64,000 bases of DNA. Origin: Halobacterium litoreum (GTDB taxonomy: Archaea > Halobacteriota > Halobacteria > Halobacteriales > Halobacteriaceae). Shown piece by piece: positions 49,825-58,486 of this stretch. The stretch covers positions 1,054,001-1,118,000 of the forward strand of contig NZ_CP089466.1 in the NCBI RefSeq assembly GCF_021233415.1. The letters run 5' to 3'. Each line of letters opens with the position of its first letter. The first letter of the stretch is position 1. The notes below the pieces were generated by a model. That model had not been told where the DNA came from and did no database searches. It saw only the letters and a program-made list of their open reading frames with translations. Position numbers and translations under genes: made by a program.

Positions 49825-49914
49825 GGTTCGCTGGCTTCGCGGTTCGCTGGCTTCGCGGTTCGCTGGCTTCGCGGTTCGCTGGCTTCGCGGTTCGCTGGCT
49901 TCGCGGTTCGCTGG
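49825..49914. repeat. Tandem 16-bp repeat, about 5.6 copies
   Basis: The unit GGTTCGCTGGCTTCGC repeats at 49825, 49841, 49857, 49873, 49889 and 49905 with no mismatch in the first five. Because 16 is not a multiple of three, and no coding frame is supported, it is a non-coding minisatellite-like array. It ends 45 bases before the photolyase stop. Confidence 0.85.
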
Positions 49915-49958
49915 CGCTCACCGCTCAGCAGTTCCGAGGGCCGACTCCTTCCCTGTGG

Positions 49959-51359
49959 TCAGTCGTCGCCCCTCGCTCTCTCGAACGTCTCGATGGCTTC
50001 CTCGCGGCGCTCGCTGTGGTCCACGATGGGGTCGGGGTAGTCGGGCGCGAGCGACCGGCGCTCCGAGAGCGAGAGGTCGGGCCAGTCGTGGATGTCGTCG
50101 GCGGGCACGTCCCGGAGTTCGGGGACGTACGCCTTGATGTAGTCGGCGTCCGGGTCGAAGCGCTCGCCCTGCGTCGTGGGGTTGAAGATGCGGAAGTACG
50201 GCTGGGCGTCGGTGCCCGTGGAGGCCGCCCACTGCCAGCCGCCGTTGTCGTTGGCGGTGTCGTGGTCGACGAGTCGCTCCCGGAACCAGTCGTAGCCCTC
50301 GCGCCAGTCCACGAGCAGGTCCTTCGTGAGGAACGCGGCGACAATCATCCGCACGCGGTTGTGCATGAACGCCTCCTCGCGGAGTTGGCGCATCCCGGCG
50401 TCCACGATGGGGTAGCCCGTCTCGCCGTCCTTCCACGCCTGCAAACCCTCGGGGTCGTCGCGCCACTCGATGGGGTTCTCGTAGTCCTTGAAGTTCTCCG
50501 TGACGACGGACTGATTGAAGTACAGCACCTGCGCGTAGAACTCCCGCCACGCCAGTTGCTGTTGGAACTCCTCGACGCTCTCGCGTGCGCCCTCGCTGTC
50601 GGCGTCGGCCATCGCGTCCTCGGTGCGCTCGTACACCTCGCGCACGCCGATAGTACCGAATTTCAGGTCGGCGGAGAGCCGCGACGTGTTCTCGTCGGCG
50701 GGGTAGTCCCGGCGGTCGGCGTACCGGTAGATGCCGTCCTCGCAGAACGATTCGAGGCGGTCGCGGGCGGCCTCGGTGCCAGCCTCGGGAATCGCGCCGT
50801 CCGGTTCCTCGAACCCGAGGTCGCTGGCGGACGGCAGGTCGTCGCCCGCGACGTCCGCGAGAGCCTCGGCGTCCGGTTCGGGCGCGCTGTCGGTCTTCTC
50901 GCGGTCGGTCCACTTCTTCCAGAAGTACGTGTAGACGGAGTACGGGTCGCCCGCGTTCGTGCGAATCTCGCCCGGTCGGTGGAGGACGGCGTCGTGGAAC
51001 GCCTCGTGGCGCGTGTCCTGTTCGTCGAGTGCGGCCCTGACGGCCTCGTCGCGCTCGTCGGCGAGCCCCGAGTAGTCGTGGTTCCAGACGACGCGGTCGG
51101 CGTCGAACTCGCGGGCGACGTCGGGAATCACGGCCGACGCGTCGCCGCGCCGGACGACGAGGTCCGAGCCGAGTTCCCGGTAGCGCTCCCGGAGGTCGGC
51201 GAGCGCGTCGAGCACGAACGCCACGCGAGGCGGCGCGGCGTGTTCGAGGACGGCGTCGTCGAAACAGAACACGGGCACCGCGTCGCCGGCGTCGGCCGCC
51301 GCGGCGAGTCCGAGGTTGTCGGTCGTGCGGAGGTCCCGCCGGTGCCAGAACACCTGCAT
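49959..51359 (-). CDS. phr: CPD-type deoxyribodipyrimidine photolyase
   Basis: A 466-residue cryptochrome/photolyase protein. The antenna domain starts MQVFWHRRDLRTTDN, and the FAD domain holds EFQQQLAWREFYAQVL, MHNRVRMIVAAFLTKDLLVDWREG and GGWQWAASTGTDAQPYFRIFNP. It repairs UV pyrimidine dimers using light. Length and motifs fit class I. The start is the first ATG. Downstream lies the 16-bp tandem array. Confidence 0.93.
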   Translation of the reverse strand: MQVFWHRRDLRTTDNLGLAAAADAGDAVPVFCFDDAVLEHAAPPRVAFVLDALADLRERYRELGSDLVVRRGDASAVIPDVAREFDADRVVWNHDYSGLADERDEAVRAALDEQDTRHEAFHDAVLHRPGEIRTNAGDPYSVYTYFWKKWTDREKTDSAPEPDAEALADVAGDDLPSASDLGFEEPDGAIPEAGTEAARDRLESFCEDGIYRYADRRDYPADENTSRLSADLKFGTIGVREVYERTEDAMADADSEGARESVEEFQQQLAWREFYAQVLYFNQSVVTENFKDYENPIEWRDDPEGLQAWKDGETGYPIVDAGMRQLREEAFMHNRVRMIVAAFLTKDLLVDWREGYDWFRERLVDHDTANDNGGWQWAASTGTDAQPYFRIFNPTTQGERFDPDADYIKAYVPELRDVPADDIHDWPDLSLSERRSLAPDYPDPIVDHSERREEAIETFERARGDD

Positions 51360-51410
51360 GGCGCTCCCGTCGGGCGGGACCCTCCTGAAGGTGGTGGGTG
51401 GCGCTCGCGG

Positions 51411-51788
51411 TCACCGCCGTCTGAGCAGTCGCTCGACGGCGCCGGCGGCGGCGAGGGCGACGAGGAACGCCGGCCACAGCGCGTAGTAGAGCGGCGTGAA
51501 CGACTCCATCGACGCCGAGAACGAGTCCCAGAGGCAGTAGCCCGTCAGGAGCGCGGTCAGCGCGAGCGGCGAGACGGCGTCCGAGCGCAGGTAGAGGGCG
51601 GCCGGGACGGCGCCCATCGTCCAGAGGCCGACGAGCCAGTACGCCCACGTCGCGGCGACATCGAGCGTCGCCATTCGCGGACTGGGACCGCCGAGGTCGA
51701 GGACGAACTGGCCGTACGCGAGCAGGACGGCGAGGTTCAGGAGGCCGACGCCGGCGGCGACGGCGAAGCGCCGGTTGGAGGAGTCCAT
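51411..51788 (-). CDS. Small four-helix membrane protein
   Basis: A 125-residue protein from ATG 51788 (MDSSNRRF) with four helices: AAGVGLLNLAVLLAYGQF, AATWAYWLVGLWTMGAVPAAL, LALTALLTGYCLWDSF and YYALWPAFLVALAAAGAV. It ends in a short basic tail. It is not recognised. It lies 51 bases after the photolyase start on the same strand. Confidence 0.65.
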   Translation of the reverse strand: MDSSNRRFAVAAGVGLLNLAVLLAYGQFVLDLGGPSPRMATLDVAATWAYWLVGLWTMGAVPAALYLRSDAVSPLALTALLTGYCLWDSFSASMESFTPLYYALWPAFLVALAAAGAVERLLRRR

Positions 51789-51850
51789 CGCTACCGGCGT
51801 TCGTCCCGGCACGGCAAGTGTCTGTTGTCGGAACAGTGCGCCGGCGGTCG

Positions 51851-52312
51851 CTAGTCGCTGCGGAACACGCGGAACGAACCGCGGCCGACGGCGACCTCGT
51901 AGGCCTCGTCTTCGTCCCCGTTGTCGTGCGGTTCGGCTTCGACCGTGACTTCGGCGACGCCGACGGTAGAGCCGACGCGCACGACCTCGGCCTCGGCGAC
52001 GAGGTCGCCGCGAGCGGGCCGGAGGTAGGAGACGTTCAGGTCGATGGTGGCGACGCCCGCCTCGACGGGGTCGTCGAGCGCGGTGCGGACCGAGAGGCCG
52101 CCCGCGGTGTCGATGAGCGTCGCGGCGATGCCGCCGTGGACGTTCCCCCTGCCGACGCCGTGGTTCGCGAGTTTCTCGTGGTAGGGCACGCGCATCGTCA
52201 TCTCGCCCTCCTCGACGTCCTCGACCTCGAGGTCGAGAAAGGAGAGGAAGCCGTGGTCGTCCACGTAGGACTGGATGAACGCGGCCGCGTCGTCCGCGTC
52301 GAACGCCGTCAT
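51851..52312 (-). CDS. PaaI-family hot-dog thioesterase
   Basis: A 153-residue protein with the PaaI-type motif HGVGRGNVHGGIAATLIDTAGG, and LNVSYLRPARGDLVAEAEVV. Such thioesterases hydrolyse aryl or short acyl-CoA. The start is ATG 52312 (MTAFDADDAA); the frame reaches 52339. It diverges from the first acyl-CoA synthetase gene, whose control region they share. Confidence 0.88.
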   Translation of the reverse strand: MTAFDADDAAAFIQSYVDDHGFLSFLDLEVEDVEEGEMTMRVPYHEKLANHGVGRGNVHGGIAATLIDTAGGLSVRTALDDPVEAGVATIDLNVSYLRPARGDLVAEAEVVRVGSTVGVAEVTVEAEPHDNGDEDEAYEVAVGRGSFRVFRSD

Positions 52313-52365
52313 GATTCCCCGTGTGGCGGCGGCCCGCATAAGCCCACCGAGGCGACACCACGGGA

Positions 52366-52390
52366 AAAGTTATTGTCACGAACGTTCGTG
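52366..52390 (+). promoter_or_regulatory. Promoter with perfect 14-bp palindrome CACGAACGTTCGTG
   Basis: A TATA-like AAGTTATTG (about 52366-52374) is followed at 52377-52390 by a perfect seven-plus-seven palindrome, 14 bases before the ATG of the first acyl-CoA synthetase. A repressor bound there would overlap the transcription start. The paralogue at 54148 has no such palindrome. Confidence 0.65.
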
Positions 52391-52404
52391 GTGTTCGGTG
52401 ACAC

Positions 52405-54012
52405 ATGACGAACCTCGTCACCAACGTCGAGTCCGTGGTCGCCGAGCACGCCGAGGAGCCGGCCGTCGTCTACGAGGACCACGAGTTCTCGTACGGGGAG
52501 TTCTGGGCGCAGACCGGGCAGTTCGCGGCGGCGCTCCGCGAGGGCGGCGCCGAACCCGGCGACCGGGTCGCAATCTACCTGCCGAACCTCCCGCAGTTCG
52601 TCGTCGCGTTCCACGGGGCGCTGCGCGCTGGCTGCGTGATCGTGCCGATGAACCCACAGTACAAGAGCCGGGAAATCAGCCACCTGCTCGGCGACTCGGG
52701 CGCGACCACCGTGGTGGCGCTCTTGGACCTCGTGCCGTTCGTCCAGCAAGTACGAGACGACACGGACGTGGAGACGGTCGTGACGGTCGGCGGCGAGGCC
52801 GACGCGGGAACGCCGTTCCGAGAGTTCCTCGTCGCGGACGGGGACGACAGCGTGGCGGAGCGCGCGGACGACGACGTGGCGGTCCAGCCGTACACCTCCG
52901 GCACCACGGGCCAGCCGAAGGGCGTCCAACTCACGCACCACAACCTCGCGTCGAACGCCCGGCAGTCGATGGACATCATGCCGGGCGGGCTGAAGCCGAG
53001 CGACCGGAAAATCGGCGTGCTGCCGCTGTTCCACATCTACGGCATGACCGTCGGCATGAACGCCACGCTGTTCGCGGGCGGGACGTTCTACCCGATGGCG
53101 GCGTGGGACGCACAGGACGCGATGGCGCTTGTGGAGGACGCCGAACTCACGCTGTTCGACGGCGTGCCCGCGATGTACAACGACATCGTCAATCAGCCGA
53201 ACGCCGAGGAGTTCGACCTCTCCTCCGTGCGAATGTGTACTGTCGGTGGCTCCGGCATCCCAATCGAAGTGTTGCGAACGTTCGAGGACCTCTACGACGT
53301 GGAAATCTACGAGGGCTACGGGCTCACGGAGACGAGTCCGGTGACGCACTTCAACAGCCCGAAGTGGGGGCGTCGCGTCGGCTCCATCGGCAAACCGCTG
53401 GACGGCGTGGACGCGAAGGTGATTACGGGCGACTTCGAGGAGGTCGACCCGGTGGCGGAGGGGCCGCTCGACGAGGACGAGGTGGACATGGACGAGGTGA
53501 CGGGCGAACTCGTGGTCGCCGGGCCGAACGTGATGAAGGGGTACGCCGGTCTGCCGGAGGCGAACCGGGAGGCGTTCACCGAGCGCGAGGGGAGTCCCGG
53601 GAGCGAAGCGACCGGGACGTCGGAAGACTCGTCTTCCGGAAAGAAGTGGTTCCACACGGGCGACCTCGGCTATCACGACGAGGACGGCTACTTCTACGTC
53701 GTCGACCGCAAGAAGCACATGATCAACACCGCCGGCTACAACGTCTACCCCCGCGAGGTCGAAGAACTCCTCTTCGAGCACGACGCCGTCGCTGACGTGG
53801 CGGTGGTCGGCATCCCGGACGACCGCCGGGGCGAGACGGTCAAGGCCTTCGTCGTGAAGACCCCGGACGGCGACGCGACGGCGGACGAACTCAAGCAGTT
53901 CTGTCTCGACCGGCTCGCGGAGTACAAACACCCCCGCGAGGTCGAGTTCGTCGAGGAACTCCCGCGCACCACCACCGGGAAGGTCAAGAAATTCGAGTTA
54001 GTCGAGGGGTGA
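52405..54012 (+). CDS. Long-chain acyl-CoA synthetase (copy 1)
   Basis: A 535-residue ANL-family enzyme with P-loop YTSGTTGQPKGVQ, the GYGLTETSPVTH block, the hinge WFHTGDLGYHDEDGY and the lysine region TTTGKVKKFE. It differs from copy 2 by an insert of about 17 residues (SPGSEATGTSEDSSSG, near residue 400). It forms acyl-CoA for degradation or lipid remodelling. Regulation through the palindrome is likely. It diverges from a thioesterase gene. Confidence 0.92.
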   Translation: MTNLVTNVESVVAEHAEEPAVVYEDHEFSYGEFWAQTGQFAAALREGGAEPGDRVAIYLPNLPQFVVAFHGALRAGCVIVPMNPQYKSREISHLLGDSGATTVVALLDLVPFVQQVRDDTDVETVVTVGGEADAGTPFREFLVADGDDSVAERADDDVAVQPYTSGTTGQPKGVQLTHHNLASNARQSMDIMPGGLKPSDRKIGVLPLFHIYGMTVGMNATLFAGGTFYPMAAWDAQDAMALVEDAELTLFDGVPAMYNDIVNQPNAEEFDLSSVRMCTVGGSGIPIEVLRTFEDLYDVEIYEGYGLTETSPVTHFNSPKWGRRVGSIGKPLDGVDAKVITGDFEEVDPVAEGPLDEDEVDMDEVTGELVVAGPNVMKGYAGLPEANREAFTEREGSPGSEATGTSEDSSSGKKWFHTGDLGYHDEDGYFYVVDRKKHMINTAGYNVYPREVEELLFEHDAVADVAVVGIPDDRRGETVKAFVVKTPDGDATADELKQFCLDRLAEYKHPREVEFVEELPRTTTGKVKKFELVEG

Positions 54013-54147
54013 CAGCCCCGGGGGCACGCCGTTCGTCGGCTCTCACTCCCTGAGGCGGTACCCGGCGGTCGAACCGCCGCCCCAGAACCGGCACTGTACC
54101 CCGGTTGTGCAAACGTACTTGCCGCGGTCTACCTTTGAAGCCGGTAC

Positions 54148-55704
54148 ATGGCGAATCTCGTCACCAACGTCCAATCTTCTGTCGAGGCAAACCCCGACGA
54201 CCCCGCAGTCGTCTACGAGGACCACGAGTTCTCGTACGGGGAACTGTGGGAGCAGACGGGCCAGTTCGCGGCGGCGCTCCGAGAGAATGGCGCGGAGCCC
54301 GGCGACCGCGTGGCGCTCTACCTGCCGAACCTCCCGCAGTTGGTCGCGGCGTTCCACGGGGCGCTGCGCGCGGGCTGTGTGGTCGTGCCGATGAACCCAC
54401 AGTACAAGAGCCGGGAAATCAGCCACCTGCTCGAGGACTCGGGCGCCGAGACGGTCGTCGCGCTCGCCGACGTGGTGCCGTTCGTCGAGGAGGTCCGCGA
54501 CGAGACGAACGTGGAGACGGTCGTGACGGTCGGCGGGGAGGCCGACGCGGGAACGCCGTTCCGAGAGTTCCTGACGGAGGGCGACGACAGCGTGGCGGAG
54601 CGCGCGGACGACGACGTGGCGGTCCAGCCGTACACGTCGGGGACGACCGGTCAGCCGAAGGGCGTCCAACTCACGCACCGCAACCTCGCGTCGAACGCCC
54701 GCCAGTCGATGGACATCGTGCCCGACGGCCTCCAGCCCTCGGACCGGAAAATCGGCGTGCTGCCGCTGTTCCACATCTACGGCATGACCGTCGGCATGAA
54801 CGCCGCGCTGTTCGCCGGCGCGACGTTCTACCCGCTGCCGAAGTGGGACGCACAGGAAGCGCTCTCGCTCGTCGAGGACGCCGAACTCACGCTGTTCGAC
54901 GCCGTGCCCGCGATGTACAACGACATCATCAATCAGCCGAACGCCGAGTCCTTCGACCTCTCCTCGCTCCGGCAGTGTACCGTCGGTGGCTCCGGCATCC
55001 CCATCGAGGTGCTGCGGGCGTTCGAAGACCTCTATCCCGTCCGCATCGACGAAGGGTACGGGCTCACGGAGACGAGTCCGGTGACGCACTTCAACAGCCC
55101 GAACTGGGGTCGTCGCGTCGGCTCCATCGGCAAACCCCTCGAAGGCGTCGACGCCCGCATCGTCACGGAGGACTTCGAGACGGTGGCGCCCGTCGAGGAA
55201 GGCCCCGTCGACGAGGACGAGGTGGACATGGACGAGGTGACGGGCGAACTCGTGGTGTCCGGCCCGAACGTGATGAAGGGCTACCTCGGACTCCCCGAGG
55301 CCAACCGCAAAGCGTTCACGGAGGCCGACGGGAAGCGGTGGTTCCACACGGGCGACCTGGGGTACCACGACGAGGACGGCTACTTCTACGTCGTCGACCG
55401 CAAGAAGCACATGATCAACACCGCCGGCTACAACGTCTACCCCCGCGAGGTCGAAGAACTCCTCTTCGAGCACGAGGCGGTGGCCGACGCCGCCGTCGTC
55501 GGTATCGAGGACGACCGTCGCGGCGAGACGGTCAAGGCCTTCGTCGTGAAGACGCCCGACGCCGACGTGACCGCCGACGAGATTCGGGAGTACTGCCTGT
55601 CGAACCTCGCGGAGTACAAACACCCCCGCGAGGTGGAGTTCGTCGAGGAACTCCCGCGCACGACCACCGGGAAGGTACAGAAGTACGAACTCGCCGACGA
55701 GTGA
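54148..55704 (+). CDS. Long-chain acyl-CoA synthetase (copy 2)
   Basis: A 518-residue paralogue of the gene just upstream. The same motifs are present: YTSGTTGQPKGVQ, GYGLTETSPVTH, WFHTGDLGY and TTTGKVQKYE. Whole stretches are identical at nucleotide level, as expected of a tandem duplication. The separate upstream region lacks the CACGAACGTTCGTG palindrome, so the two may be expressed differently. No signal peptide. Confidence 0.92.
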   Translation: MANLVTNVQSSVEANPDDPAVVYEDHEFSYGELWEQTGQFAAALRENGAEPGDRVALYLPNLPQLVAAFHGALRAGCVVVPMNPQYKSREISHLLEDSGAETVVALADVVPFVEEVRDETNVETVVTVGGEADAGTPFREFLTEGDDSVAERADDDVAVQPYTSGTTGQPKGVQLTHRNLASNARQSMDIVPDGLQPSDRKIGVLPLFHIYGMTVGMNAALFAGATFYPLPKWDAQEALSLVEDAELTLFDAVPAMYNDIINQPNAESFDLSSLRQCTVGGSGIPIEVLRAFEDLYPVRIDEGYGLTETSPVTHFNSPNWGRRVGSIGKPLEGVDARIVTEDFETVAPVEEGPVDEDEVDMDEVTGELVVSGPNVMKGYLGLPEANRKAFTEADGKRWFHTGDLGYHDEDGYFYVVDRKKHMINTAGYNVYPREVEELLFEHEAVADAAVVGIEDDRRGETVKAFVVKTPDADVTADEIREYCLSNLAEYKHPREVEFVEELPRTTTGKVQKYELADE

Positions 55705-55752
55705 CGGCAGCGGCCGGTAGCGACTGACGGGGCGCTTCGGCTTTTTCTCGCG

Positions 55753-56571
55753 TCAGAACCGCTCGCTGAGGCGTTCGGCGTCGCGGGCGTCGTGTCCGCA
55801 GAACACGCTCGCGACGGTGCGTCGCGCCAGTTCGCGGACGCGGCGGCGACTGTCCCGCCACGCTTCGTTGCTCCAGAGGAGACTCGTGGCCATCGGCACG
55901 CCGTCGTCGTAGTTCTCGCGCTGGTAGGCCTCGTCGCCCGCGATTATCACGGGGTCGTCCAAATCGAGGTAGAGGCCGAGCAGGCCGGGCGTGTGACCGG
56001 GCAAGTGGAGCAGGTCGACGCCGTCGTACAGTTGTCGGGGTTCGCGGTCGGGGCTGACCACGCGCCAGTTCAGGTCGCGGTCGAAGTCGGATTGGAGGTA
56101 GGCGATGGAGCCGGTGTCGGTGGTCGCGGAGCGGTACGCGAATTCGAGTTCGCGCTCGTGGACGTAGACCGGCGTGTCCGTGCCCGCGAAGTGTCGGAGG
56201 CCGCCGGCGTGGTCGAGGTGGAGGTGGCTCATCACCACCGCGTCCACGTCGCCGAGTACGTAGCCCGCTCCGTCGAGCGCGACGGGGAGCGTGCGCTCGT
56301 CGGCGTCCGGGTGGTGGAACGCCGAGAACAGGGGTGCGGGCCAGTAGCCGTCGCCCGCGTCGGGGTGACTGCCGGTGTCCCAGAGCACCGTCCCCTCGGG
56401 GTGGTCGACGAGGACGTTGTAGACCGGACACTCCACGAGGTCGTGGTCGGGCGCGGGGTCGTCCACGGTCGCCATCGCGGACGAATCCAGCATGTACGCG
56501 CGGTCCGCCGTGATGTGGCCGCGGTCGAGGAAGTGAACGTCCATGCCGGGAACGTGGTACTGATTCGACAA
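55753..56571 (-). CDS. MBL-fold N-acyl homoserine lactonase-like hydrolase
   Basis: A 272-residue metallo-beta-lactamase protein of the AhlD/AiiA-like branch: zinc motif SHLHLDHAGG, HLPGHTPGLLGLYLDL, and GDEAYQREN. The function may be hydrolysis of lactones or other cyclic esters; quorum-quenching is not shown. Start is ATG 56571 or the later ATG at 56544. It converges with copy 2 of the acyl-CoA synthetase. Confidence 0.82.
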   Translation of the reverse strand: MSNQYHVPGMDVHFLDRGHITADRAYMLDSSAMATVDDPAPDHDLVECPVYNVLVDHPEGTVLWDTGSHPDAGDGYWPAPLFSAFHHPDADERTLPVALDGAGYVLGDVDAVVMSHLHLDHAGGLRHFAGTDTPVYVHERELEFAYRSATTDTGSIAYLQSDFDRDLNWRVVSPDREPRQLYDGVDLLHLPGHTPGLLGLYLDLDDPVIIAGDEAYQRENYDDGVPMATSLLWSNEAWRDSRRRVRELARRTVASVFCGHDARDAERLSERF

Positions 56572-56648
56572 AAGGCTACGCTCGAAACCCCGCGCGGGTT
56601 GCCAGTCGTTGACACAGTTTTATGCTCCGACGCCGGGAACCCGTGCCC

Positions 56649-57413
56649 ATGACAGACCGATTCTCGGTGTCCGGGACGGCAATCGTCACCGGCGCGTCCA
56701 GCGGCATCGGGCGCGCCATCGCGGAACGGTTCGCGGCGGACGGCGCCAGCGTCGTCGTCTGCTCGCGCGAGCAAGAGAACGTCGACCCCGTGGCGGAGGG
56801 CATCCGCGAGGACGGCGGCACCGCGCTCGCCGTGGAGTGCGACGTGACCGACCGCGACGCCGTCGAGGCGCTCGTGGAAGCGACCGTCGAGGAGTTCGGG
56901 GGCGTGGACTGTCTGGTGAACAACGCCGGCGCGAGTTTCGTCGCGGGCTTCGACGACATCTCGCCGAACGGCTGGCGGACCATCGTGGACGTGAACCTCA
57001 CCGGGACGTACAACTGCACGCACGCCGCCGCCGAGCACTTGCAGGACGGTGGGGGTTCGGTCGTCAACCTCGCGAGCGTCGCCGGGCAGGAGGGCGCGCC
57101 GTACATGAGCCACTACGCCGCCGCGAAGGCCGCCGTCATCAACCTCACGCGGACGCTGGCGATGGAGTGGGCGGGACAGGGCGTGCGCGTGAACTGCATC
57201 GCGCCCGGGTTCGTCGCGACACCGGGACTGGAGTCCCAGATGGGCATCTCCGCGGACGACATCGACCGCGAGACGGTCGACAAGCGCGTCGGCGTGAGCG
57301 AGGAGATTGCCGACGCCGCGCGGTTCCTCGCGAGTCCCGCCGCGTCGTTCGTCGTTGGGGAGACGCTGACTGCTGGCGGCGTCCCGCAGGGCGAGGAGGT
57401 GCCGTCGCTGTGA
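56649..57413 (+). CDS. SDR-family oxidoreductase
   Basis: A 254-residue short-chain dehydrogenase with cofactor loop TGASSGIGRA, NNAGAS and active site Ser-Tyr-Lys in NLASVAGQEGAPYMSHYAAAKAA. ATG 56649 was chosen; nine extra codons precede it in frame. It overlaps the next gene as GTGA, so the two proteins are co-translated. It probably oxidises a hydroxyacyl or alcohol in the lipid pathway. Confidence 0.88.
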   Translation: MTDRFSVSGTAIVTGASSGIGRAIAERFAADGASVVVCSREQENVDPVAEGIREDGGTALAVECDVTDRDAVEALVEATVEEFGGVDCLVNNAGASFVAGFDDISPNGWRTIVDVNLTGTYNCTHAAAEHLQDGGGSVVNLASVAGQEGAPYMSHYAAAKAAVINLTRTLAMEWAGQGVRVNCIAPGFVATPGLESQMGISADDIDRETVDKRVGVSEEIADAARFLASPAASFVVGETLTAGGVPQGEEVPSL

Positions 57414-58414
57414 CCGACCGCACCGTCCACCTCCCGGTCGCCGCACAGGATAGCCTCGACGACGTCCTCGACATCGGCGTCACCGCCGAAGAACTCGGCT
57501 ACGACCGCGCGTGGTTCCCGGAGACGTGGGGCCGTGACGCCGCGACGACGCTCGCCGCGCTCGCCGACCGCACCGAGGACATCGGTATCGGGACGAGCAT
57601 CGTGAACACGTACTCGCGCAGTCCCGCGCTCGTCGGACAGACCGCCGCCACGCTCGACGAGCACTCGGACGGCCGGTTCCGCCTCGGTCTCGGGCCGAGC
57701 GGCCCCGCCGTCATCGAGGGGTGGCACGGCGAGTCCTTCGAGCGCCCGCTCCGGCGCACCCGCGAGTACGTCGAAATCGTGCGGAAGGTGCTGGCCGGCG
57801 AGCAGGTCGACTACGACGGCGACCTCGTGCAGACGCGGGGCTTCCGCCTGCGACAGGACGCGCCCGACCCGGCGCCCGAAATCGACGTGACCGGGATGGG
57901 CCCGAAGGCCGTCGAACTCGCGGGCCGGTTCGCCGACGGCTGGCACGCCCTGATGTTCACGCACGAGGGCTTCCGGGACCGCCTCGACGACCTCCGCCGG
58001 GGCGCCGACCTCGGCGACCGCGACCCCGAGGACGTGCGAACTACCTTCGTCCTGCCGTGCTGTGCGCTCCCCGACGGCGACGCCGCCCGCGACCTGACCC
58101 GCCAGCACCTCGCGTTCTACGTCGGCGGGATGGGCGACTTCTACCGGAACGCGCTCGCCCGGCAGGGCTTCGAGGACGCCGCCCACGCCATCCACGACGC
58201 GTGGCAGGACGGCGACCACGAGCGCGCGGTCGGCCTCGTGGACGACGACCTGCTGGACGCGCTCGGCGCGGCGGGCACGCCCGAGGAGGTCCGCGAGCGC
58301 TTCCAGGAGTTCGCCGCAATCGACGGGCTCGACGCGGTCGCCGTCTCCTTCCCGCGAGCGGCCGACCGCGAGGTCATCGACGCGACGCTCCGCGCGGTCG
58401 CGCCCGACGCCTGA
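57410..58414 (+). CDS. LLM-class F420-dependent oxidoreductase (TIGR04024-like)
   Basis: A 334-residue luciferase-fold protein with AWFPETWGRDAATTL, GIGTSIVNTYSRSP and RLGLGPSGPAVIEGWHG, the order of the haloarchaeal F420-dependent family often labelled TIGR04024. It starts at GTG 57410, overlapping the SDR stop. It may perform a hydride transfer on an SDR product. A much longer frame runs upstream, but as a shadow of the SDR gene. Confidence 0.85.
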   Translation: MTDRTVHLPVAAQDSLDDVLDIGVTAEELGYDRAWFPETWGRDAATTLAALADRTEDIGIGTSIVNTYSRSPALVGQTAATLDEHSDGRFRLGLGPSGPAVIEGWHGESFERPLRRTREYVEIVRKVLAGEQVDYDGDLVQTRGFRLRQDAPDPAPEIDVTGMGPKAVELAGRFADGWHALMFTHEGFRDRLDDLRRGADLGDRDPEDVRTTFVLPCCALPDGDAARDLTRQHLAFYVGGMGDFYRNALARQGFEDAAHAIHDAWQDGDHERAVGLVDDDLLDALGAAGTPEEVRERFQEFAAIDGLDAVAVSFPRAADREVIDATLRAVAPDA

Positions 58415-58486
58415 ATCCGGGGAACTCCGGGCGCGTTTCCCGGGGTTTGACCCTGCTTTTTCCGCCTCGGTCGCGTACGGAGTGGC

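Noticed and set aside
49825-49914. 16-bp array considered as a CRISPR
   Set aside because: Units are contiguous, without spacers, and there are no cas genes.
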